Source: Streptomyces sp. CB01373
GTDB taxonomy: Bacteria > Actinomycetota > Actinomycetes > Streptomycetales > Streptomycetaceae
Assembly (NCBI RefSeq): GCF_002803075.1
Contig: NZ_NNBK01000007.1
Span: 1 to 64,000, forward strand
DNA: 64,000 nt
Direction: 5' to 3'
The notes under the pieces are model-generated. The model searched no databases and was not told the DNA's origin. It worked only from the letters and a program-made list of their open reading frames with translations. Both the position numbers and the translations under genes were made by a program. Shown here in pieces: positions 1 to 9,285 of the stretch; position 1 is the stretch's first letter, and every line of letters starts with the position of its first letter.

Positions 1-102
1 GAGGCCCTTTCTGTTTGTGTGACCACCTGCCGGACAGCCCGCTTCATGAAAGCGCGAGGCTAGAGGCCCCTTGCCACCTGATCGTGTTCGGTCTCGGCAA
101 GG

Positions 103-864
103 TCACTGCTGACGGGTGGCTGGCCTCGCGAGAGTGAGTTCGGTCCACCGCTCCAGTTCGTCGGCGTGGCTGCCGACAGCGGTCGCCCGGGTGACCGCGG
201 CGGCCTCCTCGGGTGTGGGCTCGCCATTGCGGGAGAGCAGAGCAAGTGGCCAGGCCGGGGCGCTGGGCTGCGCTTCGTCGAAGGGGTGCCAGTCCCAGGC
301 CGCGTCGAACCGCCAGACGCGCCCGTCCTGGTCGGCGACCTCATCGCCTGGTTCGAGGAAGGCGTAGGGGCGGAAGAGCAGTTCAATGCGGATTGGTTCA
401 CCGCCCGCCGGGTCGAGCGCGTAGCCCTGGTCCTCAGATTCGGGGTCATGGGTTTCGCCCTGTCGCAGGACTTCCAGGTAGGACGCAGGCCGCGGCAGCA
501 TCCCGGTCACCAGAGGCGGATCGAAGTGATGGACTGCCAGGACGTGCACCACGGTCGGGGGGATTCCGACCCGACAGGTGTCGCGCGACTTCAGTGCGGC
601 CTCCACCGGTTCAGTTCGGAAGATCTCCCACTCGTGAGCCTCAGGTGTTGGAAGCGCCCTCTGGCCGTTCCACCTGATGTTTTTCGCGTGTGAGTCCACT
701 TCCAACCACGGCCACCGTACAGAGACGTAGAAGCGAGAGACCTCGGTGACCGTGGTCTCGGTGAACGGACACTCCAGCTGCAGCACATCATCCGGCCGGA
801 ACCGGATGCCGCCGCTGTCCGCACCCTGCCGGTCTGCCTCGGAGCCATCTGTCTGCCTGTCCAC
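103..864 (-). CDS. Hypothetical protein, 253 aa
   Basis: I do not recognise the family. The protein is acidic and tryptophan-rich and has no signal peptide or membrane segment, so it is probably cytoplasmic. The reading frame stays open upstream to 966, but an AAGGAGG site at 870-876 lies five bases before a GTG at 862-864, which makes that the best start. The segment around FRPDDVLQLECPF and the later VADQDGRVWRFDAAWDW give a beta-rich impression. It lies just downstream of the broken IS701 transposase in the same orientation, with no operon partner in view. That it is a real gene is fairly sure from the ribosome site and coding character; its role is unknown. Confidence 0.6.
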   Translation of the reverse strand: MDRQTDGSEADRQGADSGGIRFRPDDVLQLECPFTETTVTEVSRFYVSVRWPWLEVDSHAKNIRWNGQRALPTPEAHEWEIFRTEPVEAALKSRDTCRVGIPPTVVHVLAVHHFDPPLVTGMLPRPASYLEVLRQGETHDPESEDQGYALDPAGGEPIRIELLFRPYAFLEPGDEVADQDGRVWRFDAAWDWHPFDEAQPSAPAWPLALLSRNGEPTPEEAAAVTRATAVGSHADELERWTELTLARPATRQQ

Positions 865-969
865 CGCGTCCTCCTTAAAGTTCAGAGCGATCATCACAGA
901 CACGACAGCAGCCATCCGCCCCAGGCTCCAGTCGGCCAAAGTCGCCTGGCAAAGGATCAGGAGCACCTT

Positions 970-2280
970 TCAAAGGACAGCGGCTTGTCGCCGGTAATGG
1001 CTGGTGCGTGATCGCTCCTGATGACGGCGGCGCCAGTCGGACCAGCCGAGCCGGTGGGCCGCGGCATGGAGAGGCTGGAAGACAAGGGTGACGAACAGGC
1101 GCTGGATCTCGTTGCAGGACAGCGGGACCAGGCCGTCGGGGGTGGGCCGACGGGCGTGTTCTTCGGCGCGGACCACGGCCAGAAAGGCGTGGGCCAGCAT
1201 GGCGAGGGTGACCCAGCGACTCCAGGTGGGGTAGTGGCGGACCTGATGCTCATCGAGGCCGGCCAGTCCTTTCTTGCACTGGAAGGTTTCCTCCACCCGC
1301 CATCTGGATCCGGCGACCTTCACCAAGATGGCCAGCGGCACTGGCTCGGGTGAGTAGCAGCGGTAGTAGGCGAGTTCGCCGGTGGTGCGGTTGCGTCGGA
1401 TCAGCAGTTGGCGCCTACCCGGGGGGGTCGGACAGGTCGGCGACCGCCCAGTCGTAGAACCTCTGTCCTTTCGCACCGCGTCCGGCCGAGAGCTTCTGCC
1501 AGGCGCGCTTGGGCACCTTCTTGGCCAGGGCATCGGCGCGGGCCATGCCTGCGCCTGTGGTCACTTCGGCCGAGCAGGCCACCGCGAGCACATAACCCAG
1601 GCCGCGTTCCTCCAGGGCGGACCTCAGCTTCGGGTTGCCGCCGTAGACCTCGTCGCCGGTCACCCAGTCGACCCGGTGTCCGGCATCCAGGCACGTTCGA
1701 TCATTACGCGGGCCAGTTCCGGCTTGGTCGCGAAGACGGTGTCCTCGCTCAGCCCCGCGGCCCGACAGCGATCCGGGTCGCACGTCCAGGAGCGCGGGAC
1801 GTACAGCTCCCGGTCCACCGCCGCGTGGCCACGGGCGCCTGCATAGACGAGGTACACGGCGACCTGGGCATTCTCGATCCGACCGGCAGTACCGGTGTAC
1901 TGACGCTGGACCCCGACAGTGCGGGTGCCCTTCTTCAGGTCACCGGTCTCGTCGACAACCAGCACCGCGGCCTCGTCATGGAGGTGCTCGACGACGTATT
2001 CGCGTACGTCATCACGGACCGCATCCGCGTCCCAGGAGGCCCGGCACAGCAGGTGCTGCATGCCGTGCGGGGTCTTCTCCCCGGCCCACTCCGCGATCGT
2101 CCAGCAGTTCTTGCGCGGCAGGTCCGACAGCAGGCCCAGCACCAACCGCCCAGCCCGCAACCGGGGCTCGAACCGGGTGAACCTGCCCGCGATCCGGCCC
2201 ATGGCTTCCTCGAACGCCTCCCGCCAGCGAACGGGATCTATGCTGTGGCCTGCGGCCACCGTCTTGTCGTTTGTCCACAC
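970..2280 (-). pseudogene. IS701-family transposase, two frameshifts
   Basis: The transposase must be read in three pieces. The N-terminal part (2280 to about 1693) contains VLVVDETGDLKKG with the first catalytic Asp. The middle part (about 1693 to 1426) contains VTGDEVYGG with the second Asp. The C-terminal part (about 1426 to 970) contains RWRVEETFQ with the Glu. All DDE residues are therefore present but split by two one-base shifts. The second shift coincides with a run of seven G at 1420-1426, a likely slippage or sequencing-error site; the first is near CGTGCCTGG at 1693. Members of this family are single-frame proteins of roughly 400-450 residues, so this copy is inactive if the shifts are real. 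I could not define terminal inverted repeats or a target duplication. A second, more decayed relative lies at 4235-4414. Confidence 0.85.
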
Positions 2281-2363
2281 AACTCACGATGATCAACGGT
2301 GGCCGCACCCGTCTCCGCGTCCACCCGACCAGCAAGATCACGATCTACAGCTGGAGTACTAAT

Positions 2364-2377
2364 AGCTACGTATAGCT
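2364..2377. promoter_or_regulatory. Inverted repeat AGCTA-CGTA-TAGCT
   Basis: A perfect five-base inverted repeat with a four-base spacer sits in an AT-rich patch between the IS701 transposase start and the unknown gene at 2437. It could be an operator for the downstream gene or part of the IS end. No convincing -35/-10 pair was found. The evidence is only the symmetry and the local base composition. Confidence 0.25.
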
Positions 2378-2436
2378 GACAGACTTTCACGAAGGAGCTG
2401 GCATCTCTGAAGAACAGCTAGAGTGAGTGAGATCCG

Positions 2437-3000
2437 ATGAAGCTGACCGTATTCCAGTTCGAAGGCGCACCCGAGGAGTTGGACGCCTCCCAGGCACTGC
2501 GCGAGCTGACCCAGTCCCCCAACGGCAGCATCACCGTGGTGCGCACAGCAGGGATGGACCCCGCCCGCGAAGGCCTTCCGTCGCGCATCCCGGGAGTGCC
2601 CGACGAGGGCCAGGACACCGTCCGGACACTGCTGCAGCACAACTCCACCCGCCAGCTGTTCCTCCGCTTCCTGGCGGTGACGACCAAGCGGGACAACGTC
2701 GCCGTCCACGGCATCAAGCGCAAGAACGCCCAGCCCGGGACTCCGCTGGACTACAGCCGCTACCTCAGGCTGCGCAAGCAGGGATCCCCCTTCGGCGGCT
2801 TCGCCTACGTCTATCCCGAGTTCAGCACCATCAACCTCAGGCTCAACTACACCGACGAGCAGCTCAGCGACGTGAACATCAGCACGGCTCGTACACTCGC
2901 CACCGAACACCGGGAGTACCGCGTCAGCGTCGACCTCAAGGACAACAGGAGCCTGGACGAAGCTCTCCGACTCGCCGAGCTCGCCTACAACGCCACCTGA
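2437..3000 (+). CDS. Hypothetical protein, 187 aa
   Basis: This is an unrecognised soluble protein. The N-terminal third (MKLTVFQFEGAPEELDASQ) has a ferredoxin-like beta-alpha character. The C-terminal part, with FAYVYPEFSTINLRLNY followed by a closing helix ending LDEALRLAELAYNAT, recalls the small beta-sheet domain found at the end of some nuclease-associated proteins. That resemblance is by eye only and should not be used as a function. The ATG is preceded by a weak purine stretch (GAGTGAGTGAG), while a better GAAGGAG lies too far upstream at about 2391. It stands alone next to a broken IS element. Confidence 0.55.
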   Translation: MKLTVFQFEGAPEELDASQALRELTQSPNGSITVVRTAGMDPAREGLPSRIPGVPDEGQDTVRTLLQHNSTRQLFLRFLAVTTKRDNVAVHGIKRKNAQPGTPLDYSRYLRLRKQGSPFGGFAYVYPEFSTINLRLNYTDEQLSDVNISTARTLATEHREYRVSVDLKDNRSLDEALRLAELAYNAT

Positions 3001-3631
3001 GCACCCCACCCTCCGCCCCAACCGACAGGAAACCGGCGCGCATCCACGACCACCAGCGAGAAGCCGTCGACGCGGTACTACAGACACTCCAACTGCCCGC
3101 ACAGTCGGCCATGTTCGAGCGGAGGCTTTGAGGCCGACACCCACCTCCCCCGGATGTCGCCGAAGCACTCGTGAGCCGGGTGTCCTGCCCACTCCCAGAC
3201 AGACGCCCGCCATGAGAGGAGGATGGACTTCGGCAGGCTCGGTGTTGGAGGACATCGACCCGTCGTGGTGCCCGGCCTGGCCGATGGAGTCCGCCCGGGC
3301 TCAACAATACGGCTGGGTGAAGTTTGCACCACACGGCATACCGCAGACCGCCGTTTTCCGCTGCCGCCCCCGCGCCCACGCCGTGCTTGAGGTCCACCCG
3401 GCTGCCGCTATCCGCTATGGTGCTGGTGAACGGCCGCGCACCGGCCGAAGCTGGCCTCAGCCCATGACTGGGAACACTTTAAGGCGAAGGTGCCAGGACT
3501 GTACGTCCCAGCGCATCAGTGTGAAAAGCGACAACGGGCACGTCGTTGACGATGAACTCCCGAGCGCCCGCGTTGATCAAGTTCTCGCATGCACGGGTCA
3601 TGGGTACCGCTGCACGCCATCGAGGAGAACT
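3001..3631 (+). other. Gap with helicase-associated-domain scrap
   Basis: There is no intact gene here. In the + frame near 3243-3310 the translation VLEDIDPSWCPAWPM resembles the repeated linker of Streptomyces helicase-associated (HA) domain proteins, where a similar DPxWCPxW stretch recurs. It is too short to be functional and nothing flanking it supports a larger gene. The rest shows no coding signal I can defend. Confidence 0.3.
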
Positions 3632-4096
3632 CGTGGTCAGCAAGCACGGCAAGAAGCAGCGCGCACGGAAGCGTCCCACGCGTCGGTGGCCAGCGGCACC
3701 CTGCACGATCATTCCATGACTGACACGGATTTGATCGACGGCATGATGCCGTACGTGGTCGGCTGGGAGAGCGACGCCGATCTGGCGACACGGTTGGTCG
3801 GCGCCCGCTGGACCGGTTGCCGTCCCTGCCAGGACTCGCTGTCGAAGCTGGTCGTCGCCAACAGCCGGGCAACCCTCGCCGGACTTGCCGGTGCCTGCTA
3901 CCTGACCCTGCCGGGGGCCACCGTCCAGCACTCGCCGTGTGTCTCGCCCGCCACCCGGGCGTGGGCCGTGTAGGCCCACCACAGGGCGTTCACCGCGGGC
4001 GCCGAGGCCGCGTTGCGTGCCGTGGGCGAGCTGAGCGCGGACGACGCCGAGGCCCTGCTGCAGGACACTCTCGACCACTGGATGGGGGCGAGTTGA
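3632..4096 (+). pseudogene. Broken small hypothetical gene (frameshift and stop)
   Basis: A GTG at 3632 behind a GAGGAGAA site opens a basic N-terminus (SKHGKKQRARKR). The matching continuation, SHASVASGTLHDHS leading into MTDTDLIDGMMPYVVGW, lies in another frame, so a one-base shift is inferred near 3672. The second frame runs through a CRPCQDSL CxxC motif, meets TAG at 3971-3973, and then reads on in the same frame (AHHRAFTAGAEAALRAVGE) to TGA at 4094-4096. This matches the pattern of a short Streptomyces hypothetical protein with a basic head and a CxxC middle, now carrying two lesions. An alternative is a shorter product from ATG 3716 to the TAG, coupled by an ATGA overlap to the basic peptide. 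Function unknown. Confidence 0.45.
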
Positions 4097-4234
4097 CCGT
4101 TCTGGACATGTTCAAGGGTAAACTCCACCCCGACGACTCTTCCAGTCCGCAGCCTGCCGGAAGGCCGACGCCTTCGCCGTCCTGAAGGCGGTCGAAGAAC
4201 AACGCCCCGGTTTTCGGTGGCCGGCTCGACGAAG

Positions 4235-4414
4235 CTGGGCAACGTCAAGGGCCAGGTGGCCGCAGAAGCGGTGCCCCTTGGCGCCGGCCCCTGCCGACAG
4301 CTTCTGCCAGGCCCGTCCGGGTTCCTTTGCGGCCAGGGCATCCGCGGCCCTGCCCAGGTCGACAGCGTAGGCGCAGCCGTCGGCACCTCCAAGGAGTAGG
4401 TACAGGTCGAAGCA
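4235..4414 (-). mobile_element. Decayed IS701-type transposase remnant
   Basis: The minus-strand translation contains GRAWQKLSAGAGAKGHRF, clearly parallel to KRAWQKLSAGRGAKGQRF in the transposase at 970-2280. It is preceded by a degraded counterpart of the GLGYVLAVA segment (GCAYAVDLGRAADALAAK). Nothing before or after aligns, so only about 60 residues of an independent copy survive. Around it (4097-4751) I see no other gene. Confidence 0.55.
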
Positions 4415-4751
4415 TCCGCCACGCCCGACTCCGTGATCCCCATGCCAGCCGCATTCGCCCGCACTCGGCAGGAGTGAACGGCACTCTGGAGTTCTACGCC
4501 GTCGGCATCCTGCGCCCGAACCCCGCCGGGCACCCCGGGCACAGTCAGTTCCACACCGCCAAGGCAGCGCCCGACGCCACGGCTGCGCACGCCCCGCAGA
4601 TGAGACCAGCGCGCGCGGACCCACCCGGCGCCGCTTTCGCCTCCACCATCTGTGCGGCCGCAGAGCGGCGGTTGCGCAGGTCAGTCATCCTGGCCATGAG
4701 GAGGCCTTGCGGGCGTGAAAACATGTGGGCAGGTGCCCCGACCGACCCCGG

Positions 4752-5621
4752 TCAGTCCTTCCGGTGAATCCACGTTCGGGCGAGTTCCGCGACCCAGGTG
4801 GTCGCCGTGTTGGGGGCGGGCGGGGGTGCGCCGACGACCACGAGTTCTGTGACGCCCGCTGCAGCGAGGGCGGGCAGGTACTCCGGTGCGCCGTCGCTCA
4901 ACGCGACGGCAACCGTGAGTTCGTCGAAGGCGCGACCGTGGCGGGCGCACTCGTCGGCGAGGATGGCGACACGCGAGCGGACGTCGGCCGCCGGAATGTT
5001 GAAGCCGTACCAGCCGTCGGCGAGCGTGACCGCGCGGCGCAGGGCGGCGTCGCTGTTGCCGCCGACCACGACCGGGAGCCGACCGCCGCGCAGCGGCTTC
5101 GGGTTGACGCGGATCGCGTCGAAGCGGGTGAACTCCCCCGCGAAGGAGGCCGGGTCCTCGGTCCAGAGGGTGCGCATCGCGGCGAGGTACTCCTCGGTGC
5201 GCCGCCCTCGCCTGGCGAAGGGGACTCCGAGCGCTGCGAACTCCTCGGCCGACCAGCCGACCCCGACACCGAGGGTGAACCGCCCGGCTGAGAGCACGTC
5301 GAGTGTGGCGGCCTGTTTGGCGACCACGACCGGGTTGTGCTCAGGCAGCAGGAGCACGCCGCTGGCGAGCCCGATCCGGCTGGTGACCGCCGCCGCGAAG
5401 CTCAGGGCGAGCAGCGGGTCCAGCCAGTCCGCGTCCGCGGGCACGGCGATCCGGCCGTCCGCGGAGTAGGGGTAACGGGAGACTGGCGCATCCACGAGCA
5501 CCACGTGCTCGCCGCACCAGAGCCTGGCGAAGCCGTGCGTCTCCGCGGCTGTGGCCACCGCCCGGATGACCTCCGGACGGGCACCGTCACCGATGCCGAG
5601 CGCGTGCAACCCCACTCGCAT
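4752..5621 (-). CDS. LLM-class F420-dependent oxidoreductase
   Basis: This 289-residue protein belongs to the luciferase-like monooxygenase superfamily, in the TIGR03619-like F420 group. Diagnostic stretches are the N-terminal strand and helix ending in a WCGEHVV motif, the TSRIGLASGVLLLPEHNP strand, LSAGRFTLGVGVGW, and LPVVVGGNSDAALRRAV near residue 200. Members transfer hydride between coenzyme F420 and small organic substrates in the cytoplasm; the substrate cannot be told from sequence. The ATG is preceded by AGGAGGT at ideal spacing. It is monocistronic, with degraded DNA on both sides. FMN rather than F420 use cannot be excluded, but the TIM-barrel fold is safe. Confidence 0.85.
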   Translation of the reverse strand: MRVGLHALGIGDGARPEVIRAVATAAETHGFARLWCGEHVVLVDAPVSRYPYSADGRIAVPADADWLDPLLALSFAAAVTSRIGLASGVLLLPEHNPVVVAKQAATLDVLSAGRFTLGVGVGWSAEEFAALGVPFARRGRRTEEYLAAMRTLWTEDPASFAGEFTRFDAIRVNPKPLRGGRLPVVVGGNSDAALRRAVTLADGWYGFNIPAADVRSRVAILADECARHGRAFDELTVAVALSDGAPEYLPALAAAGVTELVVVGAPPPAPNTATTWVAELARTWIHRKD

Positions 5622-6068
5622 CCGCCACCTCCTGGCGTCACCCTAAGTGCGAAGCGCGGACGCGTTCGGGTGAGGTGGCACGCCGCGCGTGGAGGCGGCA
5701 CGGCATGTCACCCGCACGGGCGAGGCCACCGCCCGTGCCTGCGCTGTCATTCCGACCCTGGGTGGGGACGCCTTGTGGGCGTGAAGGCATGGAGGCGCGC
5801 CCGCCTGGCCGACTCCGTTGTTCTCTTGGGGCGTTGAGTCCGCAGGTCAGTCTGGGGGCCGGGGTCGTAGTGGGGCCACGCACTGTTGCTTCGAGCACGC
5901 CGGTCAGATTCTCGCTTCCCCATCGGTCACTTGGACGGGCACCGCTTCGTAGACGCACGACGGTGCGAGGGGAGGGCTGCTGATGGCGGAGGACGACGGG
6001 ATCGGGGAGTGCGAGGGGCATGGCTGCGGAGGGGCGGCGGTGGTCGGCCGCTTCTGGTGCCGTCTCGG

Positions 6069-6348
6069 CGATGGCGGCCGGCCAGGTCGGCGCGAGGGCG
6101 CCCGGCTCGTCGGCGTAGGCGGTGTAGACGGCCCGCAGGCCGGCCTCGGCATCGACGAGGAGTGCGGCGGCGCGCGCGATACGGCGGGCGGCGGTGCGGG
6201 TCCAGACGCGTACCTCGTCGCTGGAGCCGATCCCATCGCACAGGGCATACGCCCGGGCGCCGTTGTGGGTGTAGGTGGCCGTGTGCCGGGCGGTGGCCTT
6301 GGCCTCGCTGGGGCAAAGGTGCCTGGACGACAGCGCACCGCCGAGCAC
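6069..6348 (-). pseudogene. PP2C-type phosphatase fragment
   Basis: The translation HNGARAYALCDGIGSSDEVR followed by VWTRTAARRIARAAALL and GLRAVYTAYADEP matches the start of a PP2C-like domain, where the DGIG(G/S) motif supplies the first metal-binding Asp. After about 95 residues the similarity stops in a proline/arginine run, so later metal-binding motifs are absent. No ribosome site precedes the ATG at 6348. I read it as a truncated remnant of a Streptomyces PP2C-family gene. Confidence 0.45.
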
Positions 6349-6659
6349 ACCCGCGGAAGCCGAGCATGCGCGAGCCGTCGAGTGCCTCCCGGCCGACCCG
6401 TCGACCGCATCGAGTGCGTGACGCGGAACGTCCGTGGTGGCGGATCGGCGTCACCGCATGTCGCGGCGGTTGTGGCCGGTCCCGACGATCCGGGGGCGGC
6501 CCGATCTACCGTCGCTGCTGGGCGGAGTGCGAACTCTGGTGGCCGCCGACCGAGATCGACGTCGGGCATAGCCAGACCCGTCGATGTCTCGTCGTGCTGC
6601 TCATGGTCGTCGGTGCATCCAGGCACCTGGAGCCGCCTGCTGTGCGAGGCGCGCCGGGA

Positions 6660-6685
6660 CCGCGGCGCCTGGTGAGGCGCCGCGG
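6660..6685. terminator. Intergenic hairpin, 10-bp perfect stem
   Basis: CCGCGGCGCC and GGCGCCGCGG are separated by six bases and followed on the + strand by GTGGGTTGTT. It is a typical actinomycete terminator without a true U tract. No intact gene ends nearby, so it probably served a lost gene. Confidence 0.45.
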
Positions 6686-6884
6686 TGGGTTGTTCAGGTG
6701 GCGATGATGGTGTGGAAGAACAGCACCGCGCGGGCGAAGGCGGCGACGCAGGCCAGGAAGGCCCGGACCGTCGACGGGCGGCCGCGGCCGGCCGGCTTCT
6801 GACGTATGTCCTGGCACGGAGCGCGCTGCCCTAGGGTGGCGGCTTGCGAGCGGAACACACGGGAAGAGCAGGCAGGAAAAAGTA

Positions 6885-7628
6885 GTGGAACACAGCGATT
6901 CCCCCACGTTGGTGCCCCAGGTCGCCAAGCTGGTGGCACGCAGCGGGGACCTCAAGAGCGAGCTGGTGGCCTTCGTGCACAGTCCGCGCTTTGCCCGGCG
7001 GTTGGATGCCCGGCTCGAGGAGGCAGCGGACCGGTTCGGCTTCCTGGACGAGACGACTGCCATCGAGACCATCGACCACTTCGCTCTGCAGCACCGGCTG
7101 GCGGACGACTCGACCGTTGTCGAGCGGTTTGTGGCCCAGCGGAGGCCGCCGCTGCAGGAGGACGAGCGGGCGATGCTGCTCGGCTGGCGCGATGTGGTGG
7201 AGGCAGTCTTCGAGGTACAGGCCTCCGATGCAGGCGCCGCCGTCCTGCACAACCTGCTCGATGACCTCGTCTACCGGGTCCACTCCAACCTGGGGCGGCG
7301 TGCCCTTGGCAAACTGAGCAAAGGGATGTTCGTAGCCGCCCGCATTGTGCCCGTCCATCCCGACACTGGCGCCTGGCTGGTCAGCGGCAACCTCACCACC
7401 TACGCGCCCAGCGACGGACCGCAGTTGGCACATGGCCTTGCGGCCCCGGCGTCCGCATGCGCTATGTCGTGGACGGGGGCTGAGCTGCGCGGCGTTGGGT
7501 TCCTGCACACTTGTCCTCCCTTGCCCCGGACAGCCTCACCGGAGAAAGCACCGATGCCCCGGGCGGGATCGCTGGGCCGCCATCGATGGAGCGGATCAGC
7601 AACGCCGCTTGGCATCGCCGGCTACTAG
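6885..7628 (+). CDS. Hypothetical protein, C-terminus probably replaced
   Basis: The GTG start has AGGA about eight bases upstream. Residues 1 to about 185 are well-behaved coding sequence (KSELVAFVHSPRFARRLDAR, LLGWRDVVEAVFEVQASDAG, GNLTTYAPSDGPQL). They match, from memory, the first half of a conserved Streptomyces hypothetical protein of about 400 residues. From about residue 186 the translation turns into an Ala/Pro/Arg-rich tail with no relation to that family. This suggests a deletion or frameshift near 7435 with read-through into non-coding DNA. Function unknown; no signal peptide or membrane helix. Confidence 0.55.
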   Translation: MEHSDSPTLVPQVAKLVARSGDLKSELVAFVHSPRFARRLDARLEEAADRFGFLDETTAIETIDHFALQHRLADDSTVVERFVAQRRPPLQEDERAMLLGWRDVVEAVFEVQASDAGAAVLHNLLDDLVYRVHSNLGRRALGKLSKGMFVAARIVPVHPDTGAWLVSGNLTTYAPSDGPQLAHGLAAPASACAMSWTGAELRGVGFLHTCPPLPRTASPEKAPMPRAGSLGRHRWSGSATPLGIAGY

Positions 7629-8063
7629 TGGACGTGGAGGGCGGCGTGCCGCTGCACCGGAGTCGGCGCGCCGGCTTGCCATGGTCGTGCGCGGGGCGGC
7701 CGTAGGACACGCGGGCGGAATGCCGTCGCTGACCGTACTGCGGCGGGCCCACGCTCAAGTCTGCGAACACGTATGGACGTTGGCCCTGGACGGTTCTCTG
7801 TCCGAGGCCCGTCGCGTCTCGCCCTACAGCACCTTCACCAGGGCGTTCTTCTCCCAGCCGTCCTGACCGTTTGCCAAATGATCTTGACGGCCCAGCAGGT
7901 TCTGCGCCTTGATCTTGGCTGGTGCGGCGATCCGCATAACAGCAGGCCCAGGCCTTGCTCGTCGGTGCGCTCGTAGCGGCCGCGCGGGCCACGGAGCCCG
8001 AGCGGAGGCGCTCCTGGCCGTGCCCTGTCCAACCAGTCGCGGCACGCGATAGGTCCACACGCC
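7629..8063. other. Gap, nothing recognised
   Basis: About 435 bases between the truncated gene at 6885 and the gene at 8064. Short frames on both strands are basic and resemble nothing. It may contain what remains of the missing 3' half of the upstream gene. Confidence 0.4.
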
Positions 8064-8804
8064 ATGAACACCGAGCTGGTGGTGGCCTCGTTCTCCGGAG
8101 CGGTCGCGCTTTCAAGCGTCCTGCTCAGCTCCCGGTTCAGCCGGAAACAGACGCTGCTCGCAGCGCAGCTGGAACGACAGGGCGCGGAGCAGCTGAAGCT
8201 CGCCGAGCACCAGGACCTGATGAGTCAGCGCCGGGATCCACTGCTGTGGGCGGCTTATGACTTCCAATCACGACTCTTCAACATCGTGGACAGGGAGTTC
8301 CTGAACTTCTACTACGCACACGGCCACGAGCGCGATCGCGCCTACGCTCTCAGGAGCACCCTGCACGTCGCGGCCGACTACTTCGGTGAGGTGGAGCTAC
8401 TGCGGCGCAAGATCCACTTCCTGGACCTGGGCAACCGTGAGAGCTCCCGGACTGTCGTCCGACACCTGACGGCCATCAGTAACGTTCTCAACAGCGACGG
8501 CTACGACGACCCCCACTTCCGGGTATTCCGGAGCAACCAGCGGGCCCTCGGAGAGCTGGTGACCAGCAACAGCAACGACCGGCGCCTAGGCTACGCGGAG
8601 TTCTGCCGGCGCCTGGACACCGACGCTGACTTCGCCTCGTGGTTCGAGCCGCTGTCGGACGGCATCCGCGAACTGGCTTCCTGGACACGGCCGCACCCCA
8701 GGCTCGTGCGGCTTCAGGTCGCGCTCATGGACTTGATCGACTTCCTCGACCCAGACGCCGATCGCTTCCCGGACCACCGCAGGTCCCGGCTGAGCCTGCC
8801 CTAA
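8064..8804 (+). CDS. Hypothetical protein with N-terminal membrane anchor
   Basis: 246 residues. Residues 4-22 (ELVVASFSGAVALSSVLLS) form a hydrophobic helix, followed by a charged, Gln/Glu/Leu-rich stretch (residues 27-58) that looks like a coiled coil. The remainder is helical and soluble (FLNFYYAHGHERDRAYALRS). This layout of one N-terminal helix, a coiled coil and a cytoplasmic helical domain is common in Streptomyces hypothetical proteins. I cannot attach a function. Codon use is normal. It has no obvious operon partner; the next gene is convergent. Confidence 0.65.
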   Translation: MNTELVVASFSGAVALSSVLLSSRFSRKQTLLAAQLERQGAEQLKLAEHQDLMSQRRDPLLWAAYDFQSRLFNIVDREFLNFYYAHGHERDRAYALRSTLHVAADYFGEVELLRRKIHFLDLGNRESSRTVVRHLTAISNVLNSDGYDDPHFRVFRSNQRALGELVTSNSNDRRLGYAEFCRRLDTDADFASWFEPLSDGIRELASWTRPHPRLVRLQVALMDLIDFLDPDADRFPDHRRSRLSLP

Positions 8805-8874
8805 ACGGGACACGCCGACTTCCTGCACCGCCACCAGCTCGTGGCGAGCGCGCGAGATCCACCGGCAGGCGACA

Positions 8875-9285
8875 TCAAGAGTCGAGCACGGCGGCGACGG
8901 CCTCAATCTCGACGAGTTGGTCCTTATAGCCGAGGACAGTGACGCCCATCAAGGTGCTGGGGACGTCATGGTCAGCGAACGAGTCCCGGACTACCTCCCA
9001 GGCAGACACCAGGTCCTCCCGCCGGGCCGATGCGACGAGAACCCTTGTACTGATGACGTCCTGGAGTGACGCGCCAGCGGCAGCGAGAGCAGCTCGCATG
9101 TTCTCGACGGCTTTCAGCGCCTGACCCGCGTAGTCCCCGATCGCCGCCGTCGAGCCGTCGTCGTTCAGGGGGCACGCCCCGGCGAGGAAGATCAGGCGGG
9201 AGTCGGCGGGCGCCGTAGCCGCGTAGGCGTACTCGGCGACGTCGGACAGGGAGGCGGAGCGGATCAGAGTGATGGCACGAGCCAC
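8875..9285 (-). CDS. RidA family (YjgF/YER057c) protein
   Basis: This is a 136-residue Rid-superfamily protein. Canonical members hydrolyse reactive enamine/imine intermediates made by PLP enzymes and act as cytoplasmic trimers. Visible landmarks are LIFLAGACPLNDDGS, GDYAGQALKAVENMRAALAA, ISTRVLVAS and the terminal VEIEAVAAV. The catalytic Arg of true RidA lies in this last strand pair (STRV here), but the usual C-terminal YP-x-R-x-x-V signature is not obvious, so this may be a Rid2/Rid6-type member. The frame extends upstream, but AAGGAAGGA at 9296-9304 points to GTG 9283-9285 and gives the normal family length. Confidence 0.85.
   Translation of the reverse strand: MARAITLIRSASLSDVAEYAYAATAPADSRLIFLAGACPLNDDGSTAAIGDYAGQALKAVENMRAALAAAGASLQDVISTRVLVASARREDLVSAWEVVRDSFADHDVPSTLMGVTVLGYKDQLVEIEAVAAVLDS

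Larger units (their letters stand above)
5622..6884. other. Degraded region, 1.26 kb
   Basis: No intact gene. It holds a protein phosphatase-like fragment (6069-6348, minus) and a strong hairpin (6660-6685). The remaining frames are arginine/proline-rich with no family resemblance and look like shadows of lost coding sequence. Confidence 0.5.

Noticed and set aside
970..2400. Terminal inverted repeats of the IS701 copy
   Set aside because: I compared both flanks by eye and found no convincing matching ends or target duplication.
2359..3255. 298-codon minus-strand frame opposite the gene at 2437
   Set aside because: Val/Gly-rich shadow; the + frame has better coding character.
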